Below, one piece after another: positions 1 through 7,040 of a stretch of DNA of 17,359 nt. A program made the translations under genes and the position numbers. Within the stretch, counting starts at the first letter, position 1. The number at the start of each line of letters is the position of its first letter. The notes beneath the pieces are model-generated. The model worked only from the letters and a program-made list of their open reading frames with translations. It made no database searches and was not told where the DNA came from. The stretch spans positions 114,847 through 132,205 of the forward strand of contig DHXR01000024.1 of assembly GCA_002413785.1 (NCBI GenBank), read 5' to 3'. The stretch is from Mucilaginibacter sp. UBA5151 (lineage in GTDB: Bacteria; Bacteroidota; Bacteroidia; Sphingobacteriales; Sphingobacteriaceae).

Positions 1-76
1 ACGTCGGGATGAGAAGATTCGAAATCAGGCCTTCCCAACCTCAGTTGGGGCGCGATACCGTGCCGGGCTATATCAG
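1..76 (-). pseudogene. Degenerate tRNA-Pro copy (tRNA pseudogene or attachment-site remnant)
   Basis: Read on the minus strand, this stretch aligns without gaps to the intact tRNA-Pro at 827-900. Bases 2-23 are identical to 825-846 (tRNA 3' acceptor strand, T loop and 3' side of the T stem), and 49-59 are identical to 872-882 (end of the D arm). Between and beyond these blocks the sequence differs. The 5' acceptor strand no longer pairs with the 3' strand, the T stem is broken, and the anticodon arm does not form a clean 5-bp stem with a 7-base loop. It is therefore not a working tRNA. The stop codon of the neighbouring PIN toxin (TGA, 73-75) lies at its edge. It may be the far end of a small insertion at the tRNA, or an old tandem tRNA copy that has decayed. 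Confidence 0.6.
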
Positions 77-438
77 GCATATAATTTAATTCCCGGAATA
101 AATTTGAAATCCTTTCTGTTATAGGTAAACAAAGGGATTTCATAAACAATGCTCATCGCTCCAATAAGAGCATCGGGTATTTGCAAATTGTGGGATAGCT
201 TGAATTTATTAACTAACTCAATGGCACTTTTGGAAACATCTTCATTAAAATGCAAAATGTTGTACCGGCTTATTTTCTTTTGCATTTCAGCCATCTCTCT
301 TTTATGCTGCATTCCCCGATATAATTCCATAACGGATACAGAAGGAATTAAAACATTTTCACTGCCAATTATTTCCAATTCTGCAATTGTTTGTGGAATA
401 TTTCGAAATAACGAAATGAAAATGTTGGTGTCACACAT
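73..438 (-). CDS. PIN-domain ribonuclease toxin (VapC-like)
   Basis: Predicted 121-aa PIN-domain nuclease, the toxin of a type II toxin-antitoxin pair; VapC-type toxins cut RNA. The acidic residues expected for the Mg-binding PIN site are visible: D3 in the opening CDTNIF, E38 in the MELYRG motif, D89 in IPDALIGA, and N107/D110 in the YNRKDF tail. The frame stays open upstream to 510. The ATG at 436-438 is preferred because PIN proteins start a few residues before the first Asp, and because it lies 8 nt after the antitoxin stop (447-449), as in a normal antitoxin-toxin operon. The stop codon falls in the degenerate tRNA copy. Length is slightly below the usual 125-140 aa. The family is clear. 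The RNA target is unknown, and FitB-like cannot be excluded. Confidence 0.85.
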   Translation of the reverse strand: MCDTNIFISLFRNIPQTIAELEIIGSENVLIPSVSVMELYRGMQHKREMAEMQKKISRYNILHFNEDVSKSAIELVNKFKLSHNLQIPDALIGAMSIVYEIPLFTYNRKDFKFIPGIKLYA

Positions 439-446
439 TACAAAAC

Positions 447-695
447 TCAAAGTCTGTCCCCCCAGGCTTCTTTGCGTAATTGTTCTAAAGTAATATCCCT
501 TCCTTGCCAAATTCCCGCCAAAGCTTTAATGTCGGGGTCCTTAGCGAAGGTTATTGGCAAATCCGACAGTTGTCTGCTGTCCTTTGATGGTTTGCTATTT
601 GCCGTTTTTTCAATTACAATGTCAAACATTTTAGCCAGGTCCTGCAAAGCTTTAAACGCTTTAGCGCTTTTGTATTTTACGGTAACTTCGGGCAT
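447..695 (-). CDS. Antitoxin partner of the PIN toxin
   Basis: An 82-aa protein directly upstream of the PIN toxin on the same strand, with 8 nt between the genes. The size, the order (antitoxin first) and the spacing are those of a type II antitoxin. The N-terminus (MPEVTVKYKSAKAFKALQDL) looks like a short DNA-binding or dimerisation segment. The middle is Lys/Ser/Asp rich and probably flexible. The C-terminus ends with GRDITLEQLRKEAWG, an amphipathic and aromatic tail of the kind that wraps the toxin. I do not recognise a named antitoxin family, so the call rests mostly on context. An autorepressing role is inferred from how such pairs usually work. Confidence 0.75.
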   Translation of the reverse strand: MPEVTVKYKSAKAFKALQDLAKMFDIVIEKTANSKPSKDSRQLSDLPITFAKDPDIKALAGIWQGRDITLEQLRKEAWGDRL

Positions 696-712
696 GGTGT
701 TTTATTTAAATA

Positions 713-720
713 CAAATATA
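713..720 (-). promoter_or_regulatory. Possible -7 box for the toxin-antitoxin operon
   Basis: On the minus strand this reads TATATTTG, a full match to the Bacteroidota -7 consensus TAnnTTTG, 17 nt before the antitoxin ATG (693-695). No matching -33 element was found at the usual spacing, so support is partial. The surrounding sequence is very AT-rich, which makes a chance match possible. Confidence 0.4.
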
Positions 721-781
721 ATAACAAATTTTTACATTGATTTTAAAGCGTTCCGGTTTTCCAATTTATTATAAATTACCT

Positions 782-816
782 AAAAAAAAGCCTCCGGACT
801 TTCATCTGAAGGCTTT
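782..816 (-). terminator. Rho-independent terminator of the tRNA-Pro gene
   Basis: On the minus strand, AAAGCCT (810-816) pairs with AGGCTTT (787-793) and is followed by a run of eight T (782-789, partly inside the stem). It starts 11 nt after the 3' end of the tRNA, where a terminator is expected. It also separates the tRNA transcript from the toxin-antitoxin operon downstream. Confidence 0.8.
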
Positions 817-826
817 GATAATTTCG

Positions 827-900
827 TCGGGATGAGAAGATTCGAACTTCCGACCTCCAGCACCCCATGCTGGCGCGATACCTGGCTACGCTACATCCCG
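827..900 (-). tRNA. tRNA-Pro, anticodon GGG
   Basis: The minus-strand sequence folds as a complete 74-nt cloverleaf without encoded CCA. The acceptor stem is CGGGATG/CATCCCG (7 bp). TA sits at positions 8-9, and the D arm has GG in the loop. The anticodon stem is CCAGC/GCTGG around the 7-base loop ATGGGGT, which gives anticodon GGG with T at position 33. The variable loop is AGGTC, and the T arm is GGAAG/CTTCT with loop TTCGAAT. It reads proline codons CCC/CCU. Partial copies of this gene lie on both sides, at 1-76 and 921-948, so the locus has been rearranged repeatedly while one intact copy was kept. Confidence 0.93.
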
Positions 901-920
901 AACTATTGTTTATTAAACCC

Positions 921-948
921 GCGATACCAGGCTATGCTATAGCCCGAA
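921..948 (-). repeat. Partial copy of the tRNA-Pro 5' half
   Basis: This 28-base stretch matches 875-902 (D arm and 5' acceptor strand of the tRNA-Pro, plus two upstream bases) at 24 of 28 positions, in the same orientation and 46 bp upstream of the intact gene. Only the 5' half is present. It looks like a leftover of a tandem tRNA or of recombination at the tRNA end. Confidence 0.6.
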
Positions 949-1199
949 GCGGGCAACAAATATATACGATCTCCCTTTATTTTTCATACAAAATCTCGTT
1001 TTAATGGCACCAGGTAATTTGGGGGGTCGTTGATCTGTTTGCACCGCCTGGCAAAGTGCCTGCATTTTTTTAATAAAACGCCTTCTTTCACAGTCTTTTG
1101 TTAATGCCTTGTCCATCAATTTTCGGTATCATTTGTTACATAACTTTCTATTTCGGGCCCTTGTGTAAACAATCATTTTTTAATTTGACAAAGGTCTTT
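949..1199. other. Intergenic stretch without a convincing gene
   Basis: About 250 bases upstream of the tRNA-Pro. A 60-codon minus-strand frame (1119-937) crosses it, but it ends inside the partial tRNA copy, matches nothing I know, and contains low-complexity stretches. On the minus strand TATATTTG (957-964) fits a TAnnTTTG -7 box ~57 nt before the tRNA. No -33 element was found at the right distance, so it is only a weak tRNA promoter candidate. Confidence 0.4.
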
Positions 1200-1325
1200 T
1201 CTCCGCCCTTGTTGGTGTTGTCACCAACAAGTACCGATATGTTAAAATGGTGTACAATGCCGCTTCGCCAATCCCCGCTGCAAAAACGCTCCATGTTGTT
1301 GGAGACAACTCCAACAACGGCGAAA
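1200..1325. repeat. Dispersed ~125-bp double-hairpin element, copy A
   Basis: First of three copies (also ~1521-1647 and ~7041-7163). The left end forms a hairpin, TTGTTGGTG-TTGT-CACCAACAA (1209-1230). The right end forms GTTGTTGGAG-ACAA-CTCCAACAAC. The two ends are also inverted repeats of each other (CGCC next to TTGTTGG at the left, GGCG at the right). The core between them, with GATATGTTA, GTACAATGCCG and CCAATCCCCGC, is conserved among the copies. The layout resembles a REP/BIME or miniature inverted-repeat element. It codes for nothing itself, but it creates spurious open frames that share a peptide on the minus strand. Confidence 0.8.
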
Positions 1326-1480
1326 TTAGCAGTGGATATGTTTCATTACACCAAAGAAGATCTGTACGATGGTGTAGAAGCAATTATTACCGTTGGTGAT
1401 TTTTATAAAGAAAGCGCCGGGGAAGGGGTACACATGCTGTTTATATAAAGCAGTATAGTTTGCCTTTATAATATGAACCG
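1326..1480 (+). other. Open-frame remnant between two repeat copies
   Basis: An open frame on the plus strand runs out of copy A and ends at 1448. Its last ~35 codons (FHYTKEDLYDGVEAII, then GDFYKESAGEGVHMLFI) have codon use like the neighbouring core genes, unlike the repeat-derived part before them. They may be the tail of a gene destroyed by the repeat. I do not recognise the family and no start codon belongs to it, so I do not call a gene. Confidence 0.25.
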
Positions 1481-1481
1481 G

Positions 1482-1520
1482 CAAATATCATTTATAGGGA
1501 TGGGACTGGAACCCCATCGC
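1482..1520. repeat. Short hairpin repeat, copy 1
   Basis: The stretch reads GGCAAATATCATTTATAG, then GGATGGGACTGGAACCCCATC; the second block is self-complementary (GATGGG/CCCATC). It recurs almost unchanged at 1670-1708, each time next to the ~125-bp element copy B. Copy 1 ends exactly where copy B begins. Confidence 0.6.
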
Positions 1521-1647
1521 TTTCTCCGCCCTTGTTGGCGTTGTCACCAACAAGTACCGATATGTTACAATAACGTACAATGCCGCTTCGCAAATCCCCG
1601 CTTCAAAAACGGTCTATGTTGTTGGTGACAACACCAACAACGGCGAG
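1521..1647. repeat. Dispersed ~125-bp double-hairpin element, copy B
   Basis: Second copy of the element at 1200-1325, in the same orientation. Its left hairpin is TTGTTGGCG-TTGT-CACCAACAA and its right hairpin GTTGTTGGTG-ACAA-CACCAACAAC. In this copy the right end is close to an exact reverse complement of the left end. It is flanked on both sides by the shorter hairpin repeat (1482-1520 and 1670-1716), as if it had inserted between, or moved with, that repeat. Confidence 0.8.
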
Positions 1648-1669
1648 AGTTTGACGGGATAATAAGAAC

Positions 1670-1716
1670 GGGCAAATATAATTTATAGCGATGGGACTGA
1701 ATCCCATCCCTATAAA
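1670..1716. repeat. Short hairpin repeat, copy 2, with long perfect stem
   Basis: Bases 1682-1696 pair with 1702-1716 in a 15-bp stem with one C/C mismatch and a 5-base loop, CTGAA. The first part repeats 1482-1520. It lies 35 bp past the stop codon of the DUF4136 gene and could end that minus-strand transcript, but no clear T run follows on either strand. A repeat with secondary structure is the safer call. Confidence 0.6.
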
Positions 1717-1750
1717 AAACCATTCGGGTTGATTTATTGCTGATTTTTGA

Positions 1751-2371
1751 TTACGAGATCTTCACCGGCGCAGGGATAAGCTGCAACTGATCCAACAATC
1801 CGTTGACCTCTTTTGGCAGGTCATCAATGTTTTTTTGCGGGTTATTATGAACTTCGCCTACACCAAATCCACGCCAAACTATTTTGCGGGTACGTGTGTC
1901 AATCAGGTCGATAATTAAAGTGCCTTCCTTGTAATGCTCCTGTTCGGCGTAAGTAAGGCCGCCGTAATAATTAAAAGGTGCGCCATAGTAAAAATAGGGA
2001 TTATACCCCCAGCCCCAGCCAAAGCCCCAGCCGGGGTAAAATCCGCCGTAATATGGATAAGGCGAATAATAATTTGTGCGGACGCCCCTGCCTACAATGG
2101 TAGTATAATTTACCACAAGATCGGGGTTACGTTGGTCTAAACGCAGCCCTTTGGCAATCAAGGCCGCTGTAGCGGTCTCCCTGATTTTGGCGTCGGCTGC
2201 ATTGTTCATCATTTTTTTATCGCCGTTATTTGAAGGCGGCATCCATGCAAAAGTATGGTAATTGCTTAAGTTGGTTTTGTTTATAGCGGCGGTGTAATAA
2301 TTGTAGCTTGTACAGCCCGACAAACCCGCCAGCAGCAAAACCGCAAATACTAAATAACTTAATCTTTTCAT
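1751..2371 (-). CDS. DUF4136 family lipoprotein
   Basis: A 206-aa outer-envelope lipoprotein. The first 20 residues are a lipoprotein signal, MKRLSYLVFAVLLLAGLSGC, with Cys20 as the lipidation site. The rest follows the DUF4136 layout: an early YHTFAW strand, a polar stretch with DAKIRETATAALIAKGL, then PDLVVNYTT, and at the end LIIDLIDTRTRKIVWRGFG. A Gly/Tyr/Trp-rich insert lies at about residues 104-140. The frame is open 10 codons further upstream, but the ATG at 2369-2371 has a good GGAGGAAAA ribosome site 6-14 bases before it and begins the signal peptide directly, so I start there. The function of DUF4136 is unknown. It shares a strand with nadE but is separated from it by ~160 bp of repeats. 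Confidence 0.88.
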   Translation of the reverse strand: MKRLSYLVFAVLLLAGLSGCTSYNYYTAAINKTNLSNYHTFAWMPPSNNGDKKMMNNAADAKIRETATAALIAKGLRLDQRNPDLVVNYTTIVGRGVRTNYYSPYPYYGGFYPGWGFGWGWGYNPYFYYGAPFNYYGGLTYAEQEHYKEGTLIIDLIDTRTRKIVWRGFGVGEVHNNPQKNIDDLPKEVNGLLDQLQLIPAPVKIS

Positions 2372-2454
2372 GATATTTTCCTCCGGTATTCTCTTAGACA
2401 AAAAATTTGCAAATGGTTTAATGGCTAATGTAAGTATTTTTTAAAAATAGTCAC

Positions 2455-2517
2455 AAGTCGAAAGTCGAATTTGGTTCTTTTCTTTACTTAAGACTTTCGA
2501 CTATAGACTTTCGACTT
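2455..2517. repeat. Inverted repeat of AAGTCGAAAGTC units, possible nadE terminator
   Basis: AAGTCGAAAGTC (2455-2466) is perfectly complementary to GACTTTCGACTT (2506-2517). The same unit occurs once more at 2492-2502, giving two alternative hairpins. It lies just downstream of the nadE stop on the minus strand, and on that strand the stem is followed by GTGACTATTTTT. It could therefore terminate nadE transcription, although the T run starts several bases after the stem. Confidence 0.5.
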
Positions 2518-2533
2518 CAGCCTAAGAACGAAC

Positions 2534-4183
2534 CTACGACAAATACTTCCCTACAATCGGCATACGCCGGCCCATACCAAACGCTTTTGGCGATACCCGC
2601 AAAATTGGCGGGGTCTGGTATCTTTTATGCTCGGCAAGGTTGATGAGCCGGATCACCCGGCGCACGGTTTTTTCATCATAGCCCATTTTAATGATGGCTG
2701 CCGATGAACACCGGCCTTCAACATATTCAGCGATGATCTTATCCAGAATATCATACTCCGGCAGGGAGTCGGTATCCTTTTGATTGGGCCTTAACTCCGC
2801 CGAAGGGGGTTTTACGATGGAGTTTTCAGGGATAATTTCGCGCTCGCGGTTAATATACCTGGCAAGTTCAAAAACCTGGGTTTTGTACACATCGCCGATG
2901 ACCGAAATGCCGCCGCACATATCGCCATATAAAGTGCCGTACCCAACGGCGGCCTCGCTTTTGTTGGAGGTGTTTAGTAAGATATAACCGAATTTATTGC
3001 ACATAGCCATTAACAGTACCGCCCTGCTGCGCGACTGGATGTTTTCTTCGGCAATATTAAAAGGCAGGTCTTTAAACTGCGGTTTTAGCGTGGCTTCGAA
3101 AGCATCAGTAATATTTTTTATGGCGATTGTTTCGTGCATGCAGCCCAGGTTTTTTACCAGGTCTTCGGCATCTTTTATGGAGTGTTCACTCGAAAAATGG
3201 GAGGGCAATAATACCGCCATTACATTTTCGGGGCCCAAAGCTTCGGCAGCGAGCGCGCAAACAACCGCAGAGTCGATACCGCCGGATAAGCCTAATATGG
3301 CCTGCTTAAAACCCGACTTATAAAAATAATCCCTGATCCCTAAAATAACCGCCTGATGAATCTGCTCAATATCGGTCTGTTTTGTTGTTCTGAGCGTTGA
3401 AGGGTGCGAAAATGTGATCTCCGACTTATCATTCAGGTTATAGTAGGCCATACTTTCTTCAAAGTAGGGCATTTCATCCAGCAGCTTGCCGGAAATATCA
3501 AAAACTAAAGACCCCCCGTCAAATATCAGTTCGGTTTGGGCGCCGATATTGTTTACATACAGCAAGGGCAGTTTATACCTTTGTGCATTATCGCTCAAAA
3601 TATCAATTCGCTCCGTATCATGGTTATAGGCAAAAGGAGAAGCCGCTATATTGATCATCAGGTCCGGTTTTTGCTGGATCAGAATATCCATCGGCCGGGT
3701 TTTGTACAAAGGGTTTTCGATGGTGTTCCAAAGGTCTTCACAAATGGTGAGCGCTATCCTCAGCCCCTTAAATTCAATACAGTTAAACTCCGTCGCCGGC
3801 TCAAAATAGCGGTACTCATCAAAAATATCATAGTTAGGCAGCAGTGCTTTATTGGCAATGCCCTTTACCTTGCCATTTTCAATAAAATAGGCGGAGTTAT
3901 TCAGTTCCTTCCCTTCTGCACGATGATTTGGTGTGGGTAAACCTATGATGCAGGCAATATCAGCACATTCGGCAGCAATTTTTTGGGCGGAGATTTCGCA
4001 CAGTTCAATAAACTCATCAAACTCCAAAAAATCCCTTGAAGGGTAACCGCAAACGCATAGTTCGCCAAAAACCACCAAATCGGCGCCGTTTTCACGGGCT
4101 ATTTTAATATGATCGATTATTTTGGACGTATTTGATTCAAAGTTTCCGATATGATAATTAAGCTGGGCTAACGCGATCTTCAT
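2534..4183 (-). CDS. nadE: Glutamine-dependent NAD+ synthetase
   Basis: Makes NAD+ from nicotinic acid adenine dinucleotide with ATP and ammonia taken from glutamine; last step of NAD biosynthesis, cytoplasmic. At 549 aa it has the two-domain form. Residues 1-~260 are a nitrilase-type glutaminase with the Glu-Lys-Cys triad visible as E41 (VVFGELCVCGYP), K112 (NKALLPNYDIFDEYRYF) and C148 (ALTICEDLWN). Residues ~270-549 are the synthetase domain with the ATP pyrophosphatase loop SGGIDS at 300-305, then SRSRAVLLMAM, LLNTSNKSE and GDVYKTQV. Length and motifs are complete. It is transcribed away from gldB, with 51 bp between the two starts; a nadE-gldB neighbourhood is familiar in Bacteroidota. 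Confidence 0.97.
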   Translation of the reverse strand: MKIALAQLNYHIGNFESNTSKIIDHIKIARENGADLVVFGELCVCGYPSRDFLEFDEFIELCEISAQKIAAECADIACIIGLPTPNHRAEGKELNNSAYFIENGKVKGIANKALLPNYDIFDEYRYFEPATEFNCIEFKGLRIALTICEDLWNTIENPLYKTRPMDILIQQKPDLMINIAASPFAYNHDTERIDILSDNAQRYKLPLLYVNNIGAQTELIFDGGSLVFDISGKLLDEMPYFEESMAYYNLNDKSEITFSHPSTLRTTKQTDIEQIHQAVILGIRDYFYKSGFKQAILGLSGGIDSAVVCALAAEALGPENVMAVLLPSHFSSEHSIKDAEDLVKNLGCMHETIAIKNITDAFEATLKPQFKDLPFNIAEENIQSRSRAVLLMAMCNKFGYILLNTSNKSEAAVGYGTLYGDMCGGISVIGDVYKTQVFELARYINREREIIPENSIVKPPSAELRPNQKDTDSLPEYDILDKIIAEYVEGRCSSAAIIKMGYDEKTVRRVIRLINLAEHKRYQTPPILRVSPKAFGMGRRMPIVGKYLS

Positions 4184-4211
4184 TTTAGGGTGTTTAATGC
4201 AAATAAAAAAT

Positions 4212-4219
4212 TAATTTTG
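4212..4219 (+). promoter_or_regulatory. Possible -7 box of gldB
   Basis: TAATTTTG matches the Bacteroidota -7 consensus TAnnTTTG and lies 15 bp before the gldB ATG, in the 51-bp gap shared with divergent nadE. An AAAGGA ribosome site follows at 4224-4229. There is no clear -33 element, and the implied leader is very short, so the call is weak. Confidence 0.3.
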
Positions 4220-4234
4220 CCGAAAGGATAAAAA

Positions 4235-5275
4235 ATGGCGACCAACAGCAAAACAAAGCAAATTTATTTATTTTTTTTGATCAGCCTGCTATTATGCGCC
4301 TGCGGACGCAATAAAAGGGTTGATGTCAGCAATATACCTGTAGATGTAAAGATTGAGCGTTTTGATAAGGATTTTGACGTAATGGAAACAAAACCCATTG
4401 CGCCGCAGGTGGACTACCTTAAAAAAAAGTACGGTGCTTTTTATAATGATTTTATCGCCCTGCTTTTACAGGGTGATGGTACAAACACTAAGGATACCGC
4501 CTATTTTAAATTATTACGGCAGGTTTTTGCCAAAAAGGCTTATAACGACCTGAAACATGATGTTGATTCGGTGTATCCGGCAATGGACAAAGAACAGGCA
4601 GAATTGACCGATGCCTTCAGGCATATTAAATACTATTTCCCGCAAAAAAAACTCCCAAGGGTGATTACTTATTATTCGGGCTTTGAAGCGCAAATCACCG
4701 TTGGGGATCGCTACGTTGGTATAGGGCTTGATTTATTTTTAGGCGGGAATTCCAGGTTTTATCCGTCGCTTACCAAAGCATACCCGCATTATTTATCACG
4801 TAATTTTGACGCCAAAAATATTTGCCCCCGTGTAGTTGAAGGCATCGCCCGGGAAGATATGTTCCCTGAAAATGACAGCAATAAAACGCTGCTTTCAAAA
4901 ATGATCTATAATGGCAAGATCATGTATTTTATGGACCAGATTTTGCCGGATGTGCCCGATACTATAAAGATTGGCTACACAACCGCCCAATTAAAATGGT
5001 GTGTACAGTTTGAACCGACGATATGGGCCTATTTTTTGGATGAAAACCTGTTGTATGAAACTGATTTTCCTAAAATTCAGAAATTTGTAACCGAAGCGCC
5101 TTTTACACCTGGTTTAGGCGAAAAAAACGAATCGGCCCCAAAGCTTGCCGTTTGGACCGGGTGGCAAATTGTAAAGCGGTATATGGATAAGCACCCCGGC
5201 GTTACCCTGCCCGAACTGATGGCCGATAATGACGCCCAGAAAATATTAAATGAATCAAAGTACAGGCCGAAATAG
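4235..5275 (+). CDS. gldB: Gliding motility lipoprotein GldB
   Basis: A 346-aa lipoprotein of the GldB family, required for gliding motility in Flavobacterium and kept in many non-gliding Bacteroidota, where its job is unclear. The N-terminus is a lipoprotein signal (YLFFLISLLLCACG) with Cys23 the likely modified residue. Next come family-typical blocks: VDVKIERFDKDFD near residue 37, YYSGFEAQITVGDRYVGIGLD with LGG in the middle, YPHYLSRNFDAKNICPRVVEG, then KIMYFMDQILPD and near the end the WTGWQIVKRYM block. The start ATG has AAAGGA just upstream. It stands alone on its strand between divergent nadE and the repeat element before ffh. gldC, which often follows gldB, is absent here. Confidence 0.92.
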   Translation: MATNSKTKQIYLFFLISLLLCACGRNKRVDVSNIPVDVKIERFDKDFDVMETKPIAPQVDYLKKKYGAFYNDFIALLLQGDGTNTKDTAYFKLLRQVFAKKAYNDLKHDVDSVYPAMDKEQAELTDAFRHIKYYFPQKKLPRVITYYSGFEAQITVGDRYVGIGLDLFLGGNSRFYPSLTKAYPHYLSRNFDAKNICPRVVEGIAREDMFPENDSNKTLLSKMIYNGKIMYFMDQILPDVPDTIKIGYTTAQLKWCVQFEPTIWAYFLDENLLYETDFPKIQKFVTEAPFTPGLGEKNESAPKLAVWTGWQIVKRYMDKHPGVTLPELMADNDAQKILNESKYRPK

Positions 5276-5365
5276 GGCGATTGCAATGGTGCTGGGTTAA
5301 TGATAAATTTCGGTTTTAGTTTCGACTACCTCCATTTCAGGGTTAATTAGCTAAGCATATTACAG

Positions 5366-5547
5366 AATCAATTGTCGTTTACTTAAGGGAAAAGAATAAT
5401 TAGTTTTTCCCTTAAACGTTCCACGCCTCACCCTGCCCTCTCCAAAGGAGAGGGTTTTAATGAAGAGCGAAGTTAAAGTCCTCTCCTTTGGAGAGGATTT
5501 AGGTGAGGCAAAATTGCCAGGGAATCCTTAAGTAAACAACATTGATT
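5366..5547. mobile_element. MITE-like nested inverted-repeat element
   Basis: Outer ends: AATCAAT...GTTTACTTAAGG (5366-5390) is nearly the reverse complement of CCTTAAGTAAAC...ATTGATT (5525-5547). Inside are several palindromes. AAGGGAAAA (5385-5393) pairs with TTTTTCCCTT (5405-5414). GCCTCACC (5425-5432) pairs with GGTGAGGC (5502-5509). CCCTCTCC/GGAGAGGG (5436-5454) and CCTCTCC/GGAGAGG (5480-5496) form small hairpins and can also pair with each other. No transposase or reading frame is present. The nested layout fits a non-autonomous miniature element in the 366-bp gap between gldB and ffh. Target-site duplications were not identified. Confidence 0.65.
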
Positions 5548-5608
5548 GCGGAATTGTCTCCACAATTTCCTTTGTGAAAACACATGGAGCCAAATTGTTT
5601 CAAAATCA

Positions 5609-5616
5609 TAACTTTG
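5609..5616 (+). promoter_or_regulatory. Possible -7 box of ffh
   Basis: TAACTTTG fits TAnnTTTG and lies 26 bp before the ffh ATG, downstream of the MITE-like element. No -33 match (TTG/TTTG) was found at the expected distance. If it is real, the element inserted just upstream of the promoter without breaking it. Confidence 0.4.
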
Positions 5617-5641
5617 CAAACTCAAAACTGAGAAAAGAATA

Positions 5642-6967
5642 ATGTTTGAAAATTTATCAGATAAACTCGACAGGGCCTTTAAAGTATTAAAAGGACAGGG
5701 AACAATTACTGAAATAAACGTGGCCGAAACCATGAAGGAGATCCGCAAGGCCCTTCTGGATGCCGACGTCAACTATAAAACGGCTAAAGCCTTTACCGAC
5801 GATGTAAGGCAAAAAGCCATTGGTCAGAATGTATTGACCTCGATTTCTCCCGGTCAGTTGCTCACCAAAGTGATGAACGATGAGCTGACGGAATTAATGG
5901 GCGGCAGCACAGCCGAACTTGATTTAAGCAGTTCGCCAACTATCATCCTGATTGCAGGCTTAAACGGTGCGGGTAAAACTACTTTTACCGGCAAGCTGGC
6001 CAATTATCTTAAAACTCAAAAAAACAAGAAGCCCTTATTGATCGCCGATGATATTTACCGTCCGGCGGCTATTGAACAATTGCAGGTTTTAGGCGGGCAG
6101 ATCGGCGTGCCGGTTTATGCCAACCTGGAATCAAAAGACCCTATTGCCATAGCAAGGGAAGGTATTGCCTTAGCCAAACAAAATGGCAATAATGTGGTGA
6201 TCATTGACACCGCCGGCCGCCTGTCGGTTGACGAGGCCATGATGCGGGAAATAGAGCAGGTAAAAGACGCTGTAAAACCGCATGAGATCTTATTTGTAGT
6301 GGATGCCATGACCGGACAGGATGCCGTAAATACCGCAAAAGTATTTAACGACCGTCTCGACTTTACAGGTGTTGTGTTAACCAAGCTTGACGGCGATACA
6401 CGCGGCGGCGCGGCCCTTTCAATAAAATCGGTGGTTAACAAGCCGATAAAATTCATTGGTACCGGCGAAAAAATGGAAGCGCTTGACGTTTTCCACCCGG
6501 ATCGTATGGCCTCCCGTATTTTGGGCATGGGCGACGTGATTTCACTGGTTGAACGCGCACAGCAGCAGTTTGATGAAAAAGAAGCCGCCGAACTGCAAAA
6601 GAAGATCCGCAAAAATAAATTTGATTTCACCGATTTTTACGGGCAGATACAGCAGATCAAGAAAATGGGTAACATGAAGGACCTGATGGGCATGATTCCA
6701 GGCGTTGGTAAAATGATGAAAGATGTGGAGGTGGGCGATGATGCATTTAAAGCCATAGAAGCCATTATACAATCAATGACCCCTTATGAAAAAGGTAACC
6801 CCGACAGCATCAATCAAAGCCGCCGTAACCGTATTGCCAAAGGATCTGGAACAAATTTGGCCGAAGTTAACCGCCTCATTAAGCAATTTGAAGATATGCG
6901 TAAGGTGATGAAACAGATGAGCAACCCCGCCGCCATGGCCAATATGATGCGGAGAATGCCGAAGTAA
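5642..6967 (+). CDS. ffh: Signal recognition particle protein Ffh (SRP54)
   Basis: GTPase of the signal recognition particle; with 4.5S RNA it binds signal sequences of nascent membrane proteins and delivers ribosomes to FtsY. At 441 aa all three domains are present. The N domain helices are at 1-~95. The G domain follows, with P-loop GLNGAGKTT (106-114), the insertion-box motif DDIYRPAAIEQL (136-147), DTAGR (189-193) and TKLDGD (247-252). The methionine-rich M domain (~300-441) carries the RNA-binding segment SRRNRIAKGSGT (393-404) and a C-terminus ending in NPAAMANMMRRMPK. No truncation or odd residue was seen. It is a single gene here, with repeats on both sides. Confidence 0.98.
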   Translation: MFENLSDKLDRAFKVLKGQGTITEINVAETMKEIRKALLDADVNYKTAKAFTDDVRQKAIGQNVLTSISPGQLLTKVMNDELTELMGGSTAELDLSSSPTIILIAGLNGAGKTTFTGKLANYLKTQKNKKPLLIADDIYRPAAIEQLQVLGGQIGVPVYANLESKDPIAIAREGIALAKQNGNNVVIIDTAGRLSVDEAMMREIEQVKDAVKPHEILFVVDAMTGQDAVNTAKVFNDRLDFTGVVLTKLDGDTRGGAALSIKSVVNKPIKFIGTGEKMEALDVFHPDRMASRILGMGDVISLVERAQQQFDEKEAAELQKKIRKNKFDFTDFYGQIQQIKKMGNMKDLMGMIPGVGKMMKDVEVGDDAFKAIEAIIQSMTPYEKGNPDSINQSRRNRIAKGSGTNLAEVNRLIKQFEDMRKVMKQMSNPAAMANMMRRMPK

Positions 6968-7040
6968 TTTCGGATTTCGGAAGTTCGATTTCGGATTTAT
7001 TTTTATCGTGTTATGGAAAAAATAATCATACCAGATATTT

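Noticed and set aside
937..1119. 60-codon minus-strand frame upstream of the tRNA-Pro
   Set aside because: It ends inside a partial tRNA copy, has no recognisable family or start signal, and its composition looks random; probably chance.
1180..1383. Minus-strand frame with a peptide also found in another frame at 7003-7260
   Set aside because: The shared peptide (AGIGE.ALY.ILTYRYLLVTTPTRA) is just the translated dispersed DNA repeat; the similarity is at DNA level and the flanks differ.
6115..6630. Long antisense frame inside ffh
   Set aside because: It is a shadow of a well-supported, conserved gene on the plus strand, with low-complexity composition and no family match.
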